The notes under the pieces were generated by a model, which was given only the letters and a program-made list of their open reading frames with translations, did not search any database and was not told the DNA's origin. From Cladopsammia gracilis (taxonomy: Eukaryota; Cnidaria; Anthozoa; Scleractinia; Dendrophylliidae): a stretch of DNA of 64,000 bases. Shown one piece after another: positions 1-13,200 of this stretch. Each line of letters starts with the position of its first letter. Position 1 is the stretch's first letter. The stretch lies in contig JAJGOT010000504.1 in NCBI GenBank assembly GCA_022457155.1, positions 460,001-524,000 of the forward strand. Reading direction: 5' to 3'. Position numbers and translations under genes: made by a program.

Positions 1-433
1 GACGATGACAGAGGCAGTAAATAAGGCAGCCAAAGCTCACGAAAAAGCTGTTAAAAAGTGGCAAAATATCTCGTCTTCTGATTCAAATTAGTAATATGAA
101 AATTTATTTTCATCAGCAAAAATATCCCAGTAAGCGAAATCAAATGGAAATACGGCTTTAGGAGCAACAGAAACAATGGATTATGATTAGGGCAAAAACT
201 ATTGTTCAAAATCTCACACTTTGGTAGATTTGTTGCACGTGCCTGCATAACAATAGATGTTAAAAATCTGAGACAAAATCTAACTTGAGACATCTGGCTT
301 ATAAATAAAAGGTCTAATTACCTACAGGAATGTTAAGCGAGAAAAACCGCCTCGTGAAAACACAGCCAGTAGGAATTAAATACTGAGAACAACCATTAAT
401 TTCAATAAACACATTTATTTTGTGCTAACTTAC
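1..433. other. No gene seen; AT-rich flank
   Basis: I see no convincing coding region, RNA gene or structured repeat here. Short open frames exist in both directions but have no recognisable domain or splice context. Confidence 0.5.
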
Positions 434-660
434 AAAAGAAAAGTACAATTATTGAATACTGACTGTACTTTTTCCACGTCCACCTCAAAAGAATGCTGCT
501 TTTTCGAAGGATCTTTGTTGACTCGACTTATTTGCCATTCAGAAAATACTTTAAACGACCACTTTGTAGACGAACGTGTGGCCTTTGGAATACACTCATC
601 CAATGCGTTTTTCTTTTCTTCTTTAGACTTTGGTGGCCTGAACGCCCGCTTCGGAGGCAT
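434..660 (-). CDS. First exon of a Crypton/ZMYM-like protein (partial)
   Basis: A minus-strand ATG at 660 opens a frame of about 75 codons. It is Lys/Arg-rich at the start (MPPKRAFRPPKSKEEKK), followed by ECIPKATRSSTKWSFKVFSE. This resembles the N-terminal helical DNA-binding part of cnidarian proteins related to Crypton tyrosine recombinases and ZMYM/QRICH1-like genes, where 'IPK.T..ST.W....W..W' is common. A strong donor (GTAAGT, positions 433-428) follows, so the frame is better read as a first coding exon than a complete gene. The continuation would lie off the left edge. It could also be a fragment of a mobile Crypton-type element. The family call rests on a remembered motif pattern only. 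Confidence 0.4.
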
Positions 661-899
661 GTTTTTACTAATGCAAGCGAAGTATCAATAGACCGCATTC
701 GAATAAAATACTGACATAGTTCTGCATATTTATTTCTCCTTCATTATTGTTGTTCAATTCCCAAATGCAAACAACCTTCTTTTGTTTTCTCATATCACTC
801 CACATAGTTTCATCGATATTGGACAAAATGGTCATGAATTATTAACGATTTTTTTAAGTCATTCAATAAACGTGTTTTAAGTCATTTCATAAACTCGCA

Positions 900-975
900 G
901 CACGTATTTTAAAATCCCGAGGGCGAAGCCCGAGGGATTTTATACCTGATAAAACACTGCTGCTCGTTTATTAAA
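900..975. repeat. Short fold-back sequence
   Basis: A G/C-rich hairpin (ATCCCGAGGGCGAAG facing CCCGAGGGAT) sits between AT-rich sequence with near-inverted halves (AATAAACGTG / CTCGTTTATT). It is probably the core of a small palindromic MITE. No target duplication was identified. Confidence 0.35.
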
Positions 976-1088
976 TAGTACATAAAGTTGATGTTGTTGT
1001 TGTTGTTGTTGTTGTTTTAAATGGATACCGACGAGACATCCCTATTATGGACAATCATCTCGTCAAGAAGGTAGCAACAATTAACAAT

Positions 1089-1229
1089 TATTGGATGAGG
1101 TTGAGCATGATAGCGATAATTATCAAGGCCTCAGTTTGTGTTATCCGCCTCAGCCTTCGGCTTCGGCAGATAACACAAACGTTGGCCTTGATAATTATCG
1201 CTATCATGCGAAAACCGAATCCAATAATT
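1089..1229. repeat. Palindromic (fold-back) MITE
   Basis: Long inverted arms read TTATTGGAT...TGATAGCGATAATTATCAAG on the left and CTTGATAATTATCGCTATCA...ATCCAATAA on the right. The centre is a second small hairpin (CAGCCTTCGGCTTCGGC). The whole stretch would fold into one long hairpin. Open frames crossing it are by-products of the palindrome. Confidence 0.7.
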
Positions 1230-1623
1230 GTTTTATTATGCATATTCCTGAGCTGCACTTGTATAGACAAGAGCGCGCACAAAAACGTGATCAATGCACA
1301 GCAGTCAACTTGCAAGTAAACAACTTACGTCACTTTTGCATGCATAAAACTATTGTCTGTAGGTATGACGTCACTTCTGCATGCATAAACTATTGTCTGT
1401 AGCTATGACGTAACAGAAACAGCAAGCAATAATTAGCTGCGTGCTTATAGCCAATCAAAATCGAGCTAGTGACACCAATGTATAATAATACCCCTTAGTT
1501 GCTACATGCTACAGAAATTGTGTTAAGTTCTGGTTGTTTGGGCCTCATCTGTTTCGTATGCGAGTTTGAATAACTTCGATCCATTAATAGTATTGCTAGA
1601 GGACTGAGGACACACACAATAAC

Positions 1624-1809
1624 TTAGCACCCATTATGCATCGGCCCACAAGGAAAAACAAAGTTTACTGCACCCGGACTTCCGGCATTTCCTCCGTTTG
1701 TACCGTCTAATCCGTCTGCACCGTCATCTCCAGCTTGTGGAAGACGGCACACATTTCGATTACTATATCCGCCCAGTCTAGTGCAGTCGCTTGCGGTGCG
1801 ATCACGCCC
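1624..1809 (-). CDS. Last exon of the discoidin gene
   Basis: This phase 0 exon encodes a Cys-rich start (DCTRLGGYSNRNVCRLP), a collagen-like stretch (AGDDGADGLDGTNGGNAGSP) and a terminal FPCGPMHNGC before TAA (1626-1624). The acceptor is TTTTAG|GGGC. It closes the reading frame of the 12-exon model exactly. Confidence 0.75.
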   Translation of the reverse strand, partial: GRDRTASDCTRLGGYSNRNVCRLPQAGDDGADGLDGTNGGNAGSPGAVNFVFPCGPMHNGC

Positions 1810-4800
1810 CTAAAATAAAATAAAAATATCGATTTCTAAAGTGCTACAATTAGTTCATCGCCTGAGAGCATTTTAGTATTCACTTCTGAAAAAAAAAAAC
1901 GTATTTTACTATGTTACCCGATTCATTAGTGCTATTGAGAGAGGTCATTTATTTTGTTTATTAGGGAAGAACGCGTTTGGCCTGCTACTATTAAGTTCCA
2001 ATTGGTGCAGATGCGCAGATGTCCTCAGTCGCGCGCAGAATTCGTCGAGTCTAAAGAGGTCATTTATTTTGTTTGTTAGGGAAGCACGCGTTTGGCCTGG
2101 TACTATTAACCCTTGGACGTATACGCAAACTTATACCCCCACCGTGGTACAAGAGGGGGGGTTATTGCAATTTCCCCGCCCCCCCCTCCCCCCCCCCCCT
2201 TGAGTTTTTGCGATGCTGCAATATCCGGAAATATTTTACATATAATAGATAGCCCGCGATGACGTGGTCTACAAGATAACGTAAATATTATAGGTTGTGG
2301 CGCTGCTGGGGGTCCGTGACGTCATCCAAAATGGTCGCCAAGATCGCCGCCATCTTGGATTTCAATAAAAATTCAAAATTTTTGGAAAAATGTGGAAATT
2401 GCAAATATGTTTGCTAGAGTTGCAAAATAACATACAATTAAATATTTTGATGTTTTTGGTAACATTTTATATGTTTTTTTTTCTCTGAAAAAAGGTAAAA
2501 AAACACGCATTTATATATTCAAAAATGGCTTGACGTCATGTCTCGTTTCCATACCAACCGGTTGTCGCCAAACTTAATCAAAATGTGTCTCAAGGATAAA
2601 TGAGCAGCTACTGAAAGCGACAGGTGCTAATCTTAAATTGTCTTGAAAATATGGAAGAAAAACCTTGAGGGGGGCTGGCAACCACCACCCCCCCCCCCCC
2701 CCCCATTATACGACCGAGGGTTAAGCTCCAATTGGTGCAGATCTGTATAAATACAGTGCCTTTAATTCACTATTCCTCTCTCGCGCGCAGAATTTGTCGA
2801 GTCTTTACCGTCGCTTCATTTTCACCTGATCTGTTCCCGAAACTACGACAGATGAATCAACTTCTTGTTCTTTGAACGAAGTGAAGGAGAACGTAACAAA
2901 AGAAAATGTTTTGAGGTGGCTCCCTGTAGTTTAATAGCCGCACCTGCATTTATGGCACAGGATTTTGTACATTTGCACGTACTTACACCTCAGTAAAGCA
3001 AAAATAACCTTATTTTAACCGGCATAGTTATTTCGCGTTTCCTTTCGGTGAAGTTTTCTAAACTTTCGCAAAGTTTGAGATTTTAACGCTACCTTTCTCG
3101 TTCTATTTTTAGAAAAAAAAATACATGTCAGAGAAATTTAATTACATTATTAAAGGGACACCATGTCCCCGCTGACATATCGTGTTTTCATGATTATGGC
3201 CAAAACTTGCTTTAAGCTTGCTTTATTATCTTGAAATTGGAAAAAAAAAACATCACTAAAAGTGATACAGGCAAAGAGATATGAACTAAACAGACAAAAA
3301 ATCGACTAGAAAAGTCAAAATTTCAAAAGAATGGCAGGTTTTATTTATTGACAGGTGGTCAATAAATCAAATATCATGCACTGTAATCCACTTCAATCCT
3401 TGCAACCCTGCACTTTAGTTCCAAAATAAACTACTGCTTATGTATTGCTCTATAGAATCTTTTTATCCAACTAAGTTGCATATTTGATGGCATTTGGCGA
3501 TATTACGTGGAAATAAGCTGAGCGAAATTTTGCTATTTCGCCGGGACAGTGTCCCTTTAAATACACCAAATTGCGTGATATTCGGGAATCTGTCTGAACG
3601 ACTCTATGTTATTTTTTTCCGAAAAGCTGGCCTTTACCCTTTCCTGTGTTTAAGGCGGCTCGAAAAAGTTTTTTTTTTTTTTTTTTCTGTATAGCAAATT
3701 TGGAGGCAAAACAATTAGAGTTATACTTGCGGATCGATTTCATACCCCGAAATCAAGATAATATTACATTATTAATTTGCCATGTATCGAGGTTGGCGTT
3801 ACCATGGCAACACCATTGGACTTTTAACTAGGGCCTCAAAACAGATATATCTTCAATTTTCTTTAAAATTCCAAGGTGAATTTTGTTTGAATTTGGATAT
3901 GACCTCTTACACCTGTGTTCTACCTGAGTACCAACTTAAAATGCATCTGTCAAAAATTTTAAAGAAAAAAGCACTTTTTTCTGGAATTCGTTGGTAAATT
4001 TTTTCTCTGTTGTCAGAATTTTTTTCAAAAATCCGTAAACGCACTTTGGAAAGAGCGTAGTCAACATGCAAAAAATGAAAAAAAACAAACAAAAAAAAAA
4101 AAAAAACACCGAACGGAAGTGTGGACTTCGAAAATTTCAAGTTTCTTAAAATCTTGACACGACAAGATCGGCAATTACGCACGCGTGGTAATAGTCACGC
4201 CACGCGGATTTTGTGGTCGATTTTCGGATGTTTTTCTTGTTCATTCATTTGTAGACAAATCTTTTTCGCGCCATGCAGCTTTTTGTGAGCTAGAAACTGT
4301 TATCTTTTGGATGTATCGTGTCTAGTAATGGCTGGTACATCATTTGCCTTTGAAATGATTAATAATTTTGCCTAAAATCGCTGGATGCTTTGTTCCTAGT
4401 GGTGTGGATGGAATCGCTGTTGTCGACACTCTGCTCTAAATTGCGACCAAAGCTTCTCTAAAGTTGCTGAAAGTCTTAGTACGACAGACCGCTTCCTGCA
4501 ATTTTTTGTATGAGGCTTTGCTTTACCAGCCCATTATTACTCTGTGAAAAGATGTTATCCCTGAAGTTGCACACGCTGGAAACGTTCGTCTAAAATTACC
4601 ATGTCTTCGAAAGCGAAGGACTGGAGGTGGGTTTTACATTGCATTTGTTTACAATGTCTTCGACTGTCAACATCAACGGGGATTGAAATAATACGCGACG
4701 GAAAGCACAGACATCTTCCAAAGCACCATGTGCTAAAAAGCTCTTCATTGAAAAGAGTCTTTTGAAAACCGATGGAAAATTGCTTCTACTGTACTGTATT

Positions 4801-7183
4801 GTAAACAATATGAGTACTGCATTGTAAGTAGTGTGAGTATTGTATTGTACGTATTGTATTTAAGAAGAGTATTGTATTGTAAGTAGTGTAAGCATTGCAC
4901 TGTAAGTGGTATGAGTATTGTATTGTACGTGTTGTAAGTAGAGTATATTATTGTAAGTAGCGTAAATATTATATTGTAATATCGTAAAAGGAAATAGATA
5001 AAAAAAAAATGTTAAATGAAAAAAAAAAAAAATTGCTTCTACAGGGCTTTCCTCCCGGATTGAGAGACTCGTGTCCACTCTTAGTAAGTGTTTTGACAAG
5101 GTGAAAACTGTCGGTGAAGAGAAATTTTCATGGATAGAAGTGTTTTTTTTTTTAAACTCGTGCCTAGCACAGCGTAGCAATGTGGGATGGTGTACCCCCG
5201 TTAATTAAGGATAGTTGTGTGCCGCGATGGTTCTTAAACCCTGACCCTATTTAAGGGTAGAAAGTCGAAAATTGACACCCTATTTAAGGGCAAAACGAAA
5301 ATTCAGAATTGTCTGAACAGGTCGTTTCTATTTCTTTTCTGTACATCAAAGGTTAAGCAAGACAGGCATATATTTTTCGTTTAGCTGGGTGTTTAGGTAC
5401 TGCAATTTAGCTAATACAATTTCAAGGAATCCTAACCAAGGATCACAATACCAAAAAGGACACTACATTTTTACAATACCCTATCCTGAGACACGCCTTT
5501 ATTGCTTACATATCGGAGTACCCCACCCACCCCCCCCCCCCCACCCCCTCCCCCCCCACCCTTCCCACGGATGTGACACCAATATCAGTGTTACGCTATT
5601 ATTACATAACTATTGTCGTGGTAATCTTTACAGCAACTACAACCGACTTGATTTTACAAAACATGTTTCGACAATCCTTTGTCATCTTCAGTTGAAATTT
5701 AAAGTTACAAAGTTGAATTTATACTAAGTAAATGAAAATGCTCTTCACCCTGGGCTTGTCACCTTGCCGCGGTGGTGAAGCTTGTGTGTCTCAGTGACCT
5801 CTAGAGCTATGCCGGTGGGGACCTAGTCCCTGGTGGGTTCAACCGTACCGGATTGGTCGAGGGATAGAGGCCAGACAAAGGACAGCCCCTGGCCCTCCAG
5901 GTTGGGGGTTGGGCGTCAGGCTAATCACCTGATCCCGTAAAAAATCGCTGATTACAGAAACCTGTAACAGAGGAAATCTATTGAATCTTGGGGGCCGAGC
6001 GGCATACAACATGACGCCCCAGAGCGAAAGCCGACAGGAAGCTCTGGAGTTGAGGACGCCAATTATGCACCCAAAAACACAGTTAAGGATAGGAAACTGG
6101 AACGTGAGGACGCTGTACGCACAAGGGAAGGCAGCCCAAGCGGCAAAAGCAATGAGGGAGGCTGAGCGAGGAAGTAAGAAGAAGGAGATGGCGTTTCATT
6201 GGACACATCCTTAGAAAACATCCGGATAACGACTGTGTTACAGCCCTGACATGGGCTCCTGAGGGGAAGAGAAGGAGAGGTCGGCCAAAAACAACCTGGC
6301 GGCGCACAGTAGAGAGAGAGAGGACAAAAGCAGGGTGGCAGTCCTGGTGTGAGGTGCGAACCGCCGCACAAGACAGGCTTCAGTGGAAAACCCATGTGCA
6401 GGCCCTGTGCGCCTCATTGGCGCAATAGGCCTAGATGATGATGAAATGAAAATGCTAATGAGAGAAAACACCTTTGACAAATAAATAAAAGAATGTGTGA
6501 CAATACGTGATTAAAAAGAAAGTTTTAAATTAACATGATACAACTGTCGGTTCAAAGAAGGTTGTTCCCATAAAGATAAAGATAAAGGAAGCTTTACATA
6601 TCAAATGGGAACAACCTTCTTTGAACCGACAGTTGCATCATGTTAATTTTAAACTTTCTTTTTAATCACGTATTGTCACACATTCTTTCATTTATTTGTC
6701 AAAGGTGTTTTCTCTCATTAGCATTTTCATTTACTTAGTATAAATTCAACTTTGTAACTTTAAATTTCAACTGAAGATGACAAAGGATTGTCGAAACATG
6801 CTTTGTAAAATTAAGTCGGTTGTAGTTGCTCTAAAGATTATTACTTTCCTGCTATTATCCAGACCCTATTGTCGTGGTATTTACATGTACGACCGTATTT
6901 CTACACTGTTTATTAACTAAAGTACAACTATTGTCAACTATGGTCAAACGTCGCAAAATGATATCAACGTTTACAACGAGAAATATCCTGGTCCGTTTGG
7001 TTGTTTAAGCCGATAGTTCTTTTTGTGAAACTCAGTAGACATTTTTTTCTTACATTTGCTCCATCAATGCCTCTATGACCTGCACCGCCATCTTGCCCTT
7101 TGTGACCGTTTCCTCCTTTTGAGTGGACAGTAAAATTTCCATCGATGCTTTCACAGTATATTTCAACTAAAAACAACAACAAC

Positions 7184-7231
<48 letters not shown>

Positions 7232-10200
7232 TGCAATAATAGTAATAATTTTAATAACAAAAAGAAGAAGACGAAGAAGGAGGAGGAGGAGGAGGAGGAG
7301 GAGGAGGAGTAGGAGGAGGAACATATGGATCCGTATCAGTAATTTTATCCGTATCAGTCTTTTATCGTTAAACCCCCTTTGAATACCAAGATGTCTGAGA
7401 ATCCTCTTGGAATCCCCATTTATAGTTATACGCGATTCACATTTTAACGTTACCTCTTTCTCGTGCTGTTTCAAAATATCTAGTAGTGTCACATGGCTTC
7501 AGAAAAGAACACGAGGAAAATTAATACGTACATTATCGTTAAATTTTGTCATGATAGGTAAAGTAACTTAACGCACCTTGCGGTCCGTCGACACCATTTG
7601 CACCATCATCTCCATTGCTTCCGGGAGTATCGACGGTCCCAGGAGTCACTGCATTTGTGTACTCCTGAATCCAATCAGGTATGGACACCATGATTTTGCT
7701 TCCTGGTTTTGCAACTATATTCCGCGCGAATATATTGACAGTATTGATGCCAAACAGCTCAATAACGCCCTAAAAAGGACAACAGCGTAAATGTGAGAGC
7801 CAGTTGAAGGTCACACGCCTATTTTCAAAAACCCTTATTACGATTTAGCCTGGTCCAATTGTTTAAAACTGTTCACTTTACAAACAAACTGAGGTACTAT
7901 GTGTACGTGGGTGGGGATTTAAAGCGTCCATATTTGGTATCCTCCGAGTTGATTATGAAATTGACATCCGTTAAGAGGTAGAGGAGATGACATCTGGCTG
8001 TGAACGTGTTAGCACTTCGTTAGAGCAAATCACCTTCGCTCTGACGAAGTGCTAACACAGCCAGATTTTTTTTTAGTGTTAAAACGCCAGCTTTCAAATT
8101 TCAGTTTCTGAAAAAGTTACTGAAATGATTTTTTGTCTCTCTAAAACTGAAGAAGCAAATTAAGTGACTCTCCTTTAATTATAATAATCTATTTTTGTGG
8201 AAACTGGGTGCTTTCGCCATAAAGTGTACGGTAAGAACTAACATATTGTATTTGTGAGCTTGCGATTGCTGTGTTGGTGGAATGCGGCTTCATTCTATAT
8301 TGTCTTGATTGTTTGTAGAAGCTCGTATCCTGGCAGATAATCAGTTAATGATCAACAGACTTGGCATCCGAGAAAAAAGGAATAAGTATGCCAAACCTCG
8401 AGACGTCCATTTCAAAATAATGTTATGTATTTGCTGTTATGAGGAAAAAAACTGCTTAAGTGATGTGTGGGTATAATTATATAATTCTCTGTCCTTTACA
8501 TAGCTTTTATAACGAATACACTCCTCGACATTTTAAAACCTCTCGTATGTCCAACAATAACTTGCCTCAATGTACAGAGTGTCCGCTAAGATATCCAATT
8601 GCTCGACGAGATCCATTGTTTCTCGTGCAGCATCGAAGTTCAAATGTTTTTGTGTCTGTAGCTGCTCCTTCAAGTAATTGACGTAAATGATTCGACCAAG
8701 AGCTCGATAGTGACCTTAAATGGAAGGGATTCAGTACGTGATATAAAATAGCAATTCTTGAGAAGCCTGATATTGTCATATCTTTGCTACATGTCCTGCT
8801 GATGTCATTGAATTCAAGGTATTGAAAAGAAACGATGGGGATAGTATGAAAGCGGTGAAAAAAGCAACAAGTATTTTTTGAATCTTGAAACTAGCAAAAG
8901 GCCAAAAGCTCAGTTCAGAAAGTTATTACTAAAGTTGTGGAGGTGGAAAAATTGAACTGTTATAGGCAGAATTCAGAATGTCAAAACATTCGTTATTCGA
9001 ACCATCATGTATCGCGCAGGGTTAATCAGTCTAAATAAGAGGTCACCTTCTTCTCCTTCCCGTCCCCTGGAGCGAGAGAGAGAAAGACCCTGGCACAGGC
9101 TGGACACGTGTCTCCCAGAATCTGGGAGATTACAAAAGAAAACATGGAGGGAGGGGCTGCCAAGCCGGGAGTTTGGTTGTACTTAGCCTACTATGGAACG
9201 GAGTATTTGCATAAAAAGAAATAATAATAATAAAAAAATAACAGATCTGGTTTGTGTCATGGTGGTTTGAAAAAATGACTGTAGATACGTACATAGGGTT
9301 ACAATGTTGCAGTTCTCATGAGATTCAATTTTAAGAATAAAAAATCATATTATTGTACGCAATATTGTTCAGGGAAGGCAACTGATTTGAGTGAGACCAT
9401 TCACTAGACAATCGTCGCAATTACATACAGATTCACAATAGCTGGAACAGAGAAGACCAATACATTTTGTGTTTGTGGCATGCAGACTGTTCAAAAGAAA
9501 CTTCCTTAGACAAGATGTGAAAATTATATCGTATTTCGCATATTTTAGCCACAAGGAGTTCGTCTCGCTCGTCTCATCCAGCTCTAGGTTGTACGCTGTT
9601 TTAGGCCTTTATAATAAATATATACATTAAGGGTAGCCGCTTTGACTTCTGATCTGTTCGCTTATCGGAGAGTTCAACTGCGAAACGGCGACAATAACGG
9701 GATGAATTGGCGAGACTGTCTGTATCGATCGAAAGTTGATTTTGTCCATGAAAAGATAATAAAAGATGGAAGATGATCGATTTTCCGTATCCTGTTGGCA
9801 GGACACCGATAGTATCTCTAGGCCTACTCTGGGACCTTAACTCGCCGCGAGATTGTGCGAGTTAATGCGAGTTTAGGCGAGTTAAGGCGAGTTAAGGCGA
9901 GTTAAGGAAAAATTGAGCTTGCCTATCAGTTGCGAGTTTGTGCGAGTTAAGGCGAGTTAAGGCGAGTTAGGGGAAAATCACCCACCTAATGTTGAGGTGA
10001 TAAGGGTTAAAACATATAATATGCTCTAGTAACATACATGCAAAAGATGCCTTGCAATCTTTGTATATCTTGTATAAATTAAATAAGGCTCCATGTTGTC
10101 CAATTACGAAAAAATTAAACAAAAAATTTCAGATGAGCTCCAAAATTGAATGAAGCCAAATCTTATTTAATTTTAGGAATTGAATTTTTTCCTAATTGGA

Positions 10201-13200
10201 CAAGCTTAAGTATGGATATGGAGTCCTGTTCTTTATTTATTATATAGCATTCAGGCACCAAATTATCCCATTATCCCACTGTATGATGATAATAATAATA
10301 ATAATAATAATACTCATCATCATCATCATCATCATCATCATAAATAATAATAAACTATAATATAATAATTATTATAGTTACATAGTTGGCAGAATAATAA
10401 ATTAGTGAAAAAAGAAACTAATGTAAACAAAACAATCATGAATAGATAAGTCGATGTTTCTGTAGTATAAACACAGGTAGGATATTTTATTTAATTATTT
10501 TAATTCAATAACACTATGTTTTAATAGACAGGTAAGCATAATCCACATCACATGGCATAGCATGAATTACTGTCATTGATTCCAGAATTAAAAAAAAAAG
10601 TTCTAACAGTCTGTGCCAATGTTTTTCAAACAACTAGTATAAAAATCCAGGGAAGTGAACGAATTTTTATACAACTCAGCTGAGGAGATTTTAATGACAA
10701 TCAATTTTACTAAAATGCAATGAAATTTCTTTCTCCTTGAAAGTAATCAGACTTAACTTTAAGTCTTCCATTCGACCCATCCTCTGCACTTCACTGATGG
10801 TTTCCCTTGGAATCCAGCCCAATTGTTTGTTGTCACTGCCAGAAATGAAAACACCAATTGCCTTTTCGTTTCCTCGGAATAAAACAATTTAATTTCTTGT
10901 AAATGAAGGTTGATGCCTTTTCTCAAAGACAGCAGTTCTTGAATTGTGGATACTCCCCTCTTAAGCTTGGACAATCCTGTGAGAGAAACCTTGATTTTTA
11001 CAAAAGAAAGGAGGATCAAGTTAACTTGATAGTAAACTCTTCGTCATCCTCAGTCCAGCAGAAACAGCAAAAAGCAAATGACCATATATTATTTTCTGTT
11101 CAGAAGAGAGCTATACCTCATTTGAGTTGATGAACAAAAATACTTTCCTCATCACAAAGCATCCCTTAGTTTCCATTATCTGCATGCTTTGTCTAGCATT
11201 ATCAAAACCCTTAAGAGTTGTCAGCGATGAATCTTCCCTGCTTCGCACTTTTACAAAGAAATAAAAAAATGGCGACTGGCCCTGTTCGTGTGTGTTTTCA
11301 TCTCATGTACGTCACATTGAAGCGTCCTACCTATAGAATGACAGAGCCCTGGGGAAGACACCAGTTACCAGTATCTTCTGGGTAATTTCCAAGATGGCGA
11401 ACGAAGCTAGCGATCAATGCAAAAATGGTACCTTTATTAGCAATCCGTTATTCAGTGAAGGGCTAAATGTAACAGGTCTTTATGAATCATGGATTATGTT
11501 TGCCAGGCTAATTACAATGGAAGCCATACAGGCTGTGATACAGGATGTCACGTTGAATCGATGTACAAATCTTCTAGTACCAGGTAACTTTATATAAAGA
11601 AATATGGAATGCAATAATTTTAGTATGTGGAGTATTTAAAGGATTCTGGCTACATCCCAGGCTTTCATTGTCAGCTGGAATCCTCATTGAGCTCCATCAG
11701 ATTATAAGATGATCTACTATTGCGGCTGCTATTCATTAACATAAACAGCTTCTATGTATATAATTTCCAAAGATTTCATTTCATTTTTAAAGATTTCGGC
11801 TTAAAACTGAAAATTTAATATTCTGTTATTCTGTTTTATTATTTTTTTGTCTCGCTTAGAAGTATAAGACTAAAATTTACTATTTTATGAATACTTTTTT
11901 GTGGATTCACTATTTGTTATCTTAGTTAATGTCACATACCTTGTGGGCCAAAATAAGCTAAAATATTAACAGTCAATGTGGGATTTTAAAAAATATCCCT
12001 AGACCCTGTGACCCCATGCCTCTGGAATTTCTGCCATGCTTAGCATTGTAGCCTTTTTGTTAGGCATCAGCAAACTAGTTAGTGCACGTTCAGGTCGTTC
12101 CTGGTAGTTCCACTAACAATCCAGTGGTGACTCCAAGGCATGATAAGGTTAAGTAAGAGAAACCTCATCTAATCTTTAGTTGTGAAATACCCTTACCACA
12201 GAGGCTATTGGAAATTCCAGAAGGATGGGATGTGTCAATTTATGTATTTTTGTAAAGGTAAAGACCCTGTTGTCCTTACAAATCACTATCTTTTGCACTT
12301 TTGAAATACATAATCTTTGGCGACTTTTCTTTCGGGATTGATTTTGAAATTACACTGAAAGTAGGATGAAATAATTAAATTGGTACTTTGCTTAGTGGCA
12401 AGATTGAGTGAGTTTGTGCGAGTTAAGGCGAGTTAAGGCGAGTTAAGGCGAGTTAAGGCGAGTTAAGGCGAGTTAAGGCGAGTTAAGCGAGTTAAGGCGA
12501 GTTAAGGAAATTTGAACATAATCTCAAGTTGCGAGTTAGGGCGAGTTAAGGCGAGTTAAGGCGAGCTAAGGTCCCAGAGTAGGCCTATCTCTTCCAGAGT
12601 AAATTGCTTCCAGGCACTTGACTTGTTTTGGTGTGAAATTTGTTCCAGTAGCTATAATTTATGATCGCAAAGTAAAGGCTACTATAAAGCCAGCCTCGTT
12701 TTGATGTTGAGCGACAAAACGTTCAGAAACAGGGAACCCTCGTGGGATTTTTTTTTTTTTTATTCTGGGAGACACCCTGTGCCAGGGTCTTTCTCTCTCT
12801 AACTCCAGGGGACGGGAAGGAGAAGACCCTGGGAACGAGGTTGAAAAGAGGTGATAACTGAGGCCAACAGTATAATATTTGACTTCATTTGGAAGAGCAA
12901 AACACAAGGTAAAACGGTTGTCGCTCATCAGTGATATTGAAAATGGTGGACCCAAAGCTCCTTACTTAGAGTACATAATTAAAACGCAAAGAATATTATG
13001 TTGTAAAAATTTCGCGAATGAGGACTCCAAAGCGGTTGGAAATCTTTTTAATCGCACTACCTTAAACCCGTGGCCCAATCCGTCTTTCAAAGCATTGAAC
13101 ATCTGTCATCCAGTAAAGAAGTTTTTGACCAATCCATCGCCCCTTACCAACAAGCACTTAAAAAAAGCGGATATGACCACAAGCTGACATGCAATCCTTC

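Noticed and set aside
7163..7492. Open frames with poly-Leu, poly-Ile or poly-Val runs
   Set aside because: They are translations of the (TAA)n and (GGA)n microsatellites; the real coding piece here is the collagen-like exon at 7166-7054.
9840..12570. CRISPR-like array from GCGAGTTAAG repeats
   Set aside because: Repeats are contiguous without unique spacers and lie inside a TIR transposon in eukaryotic DNA.
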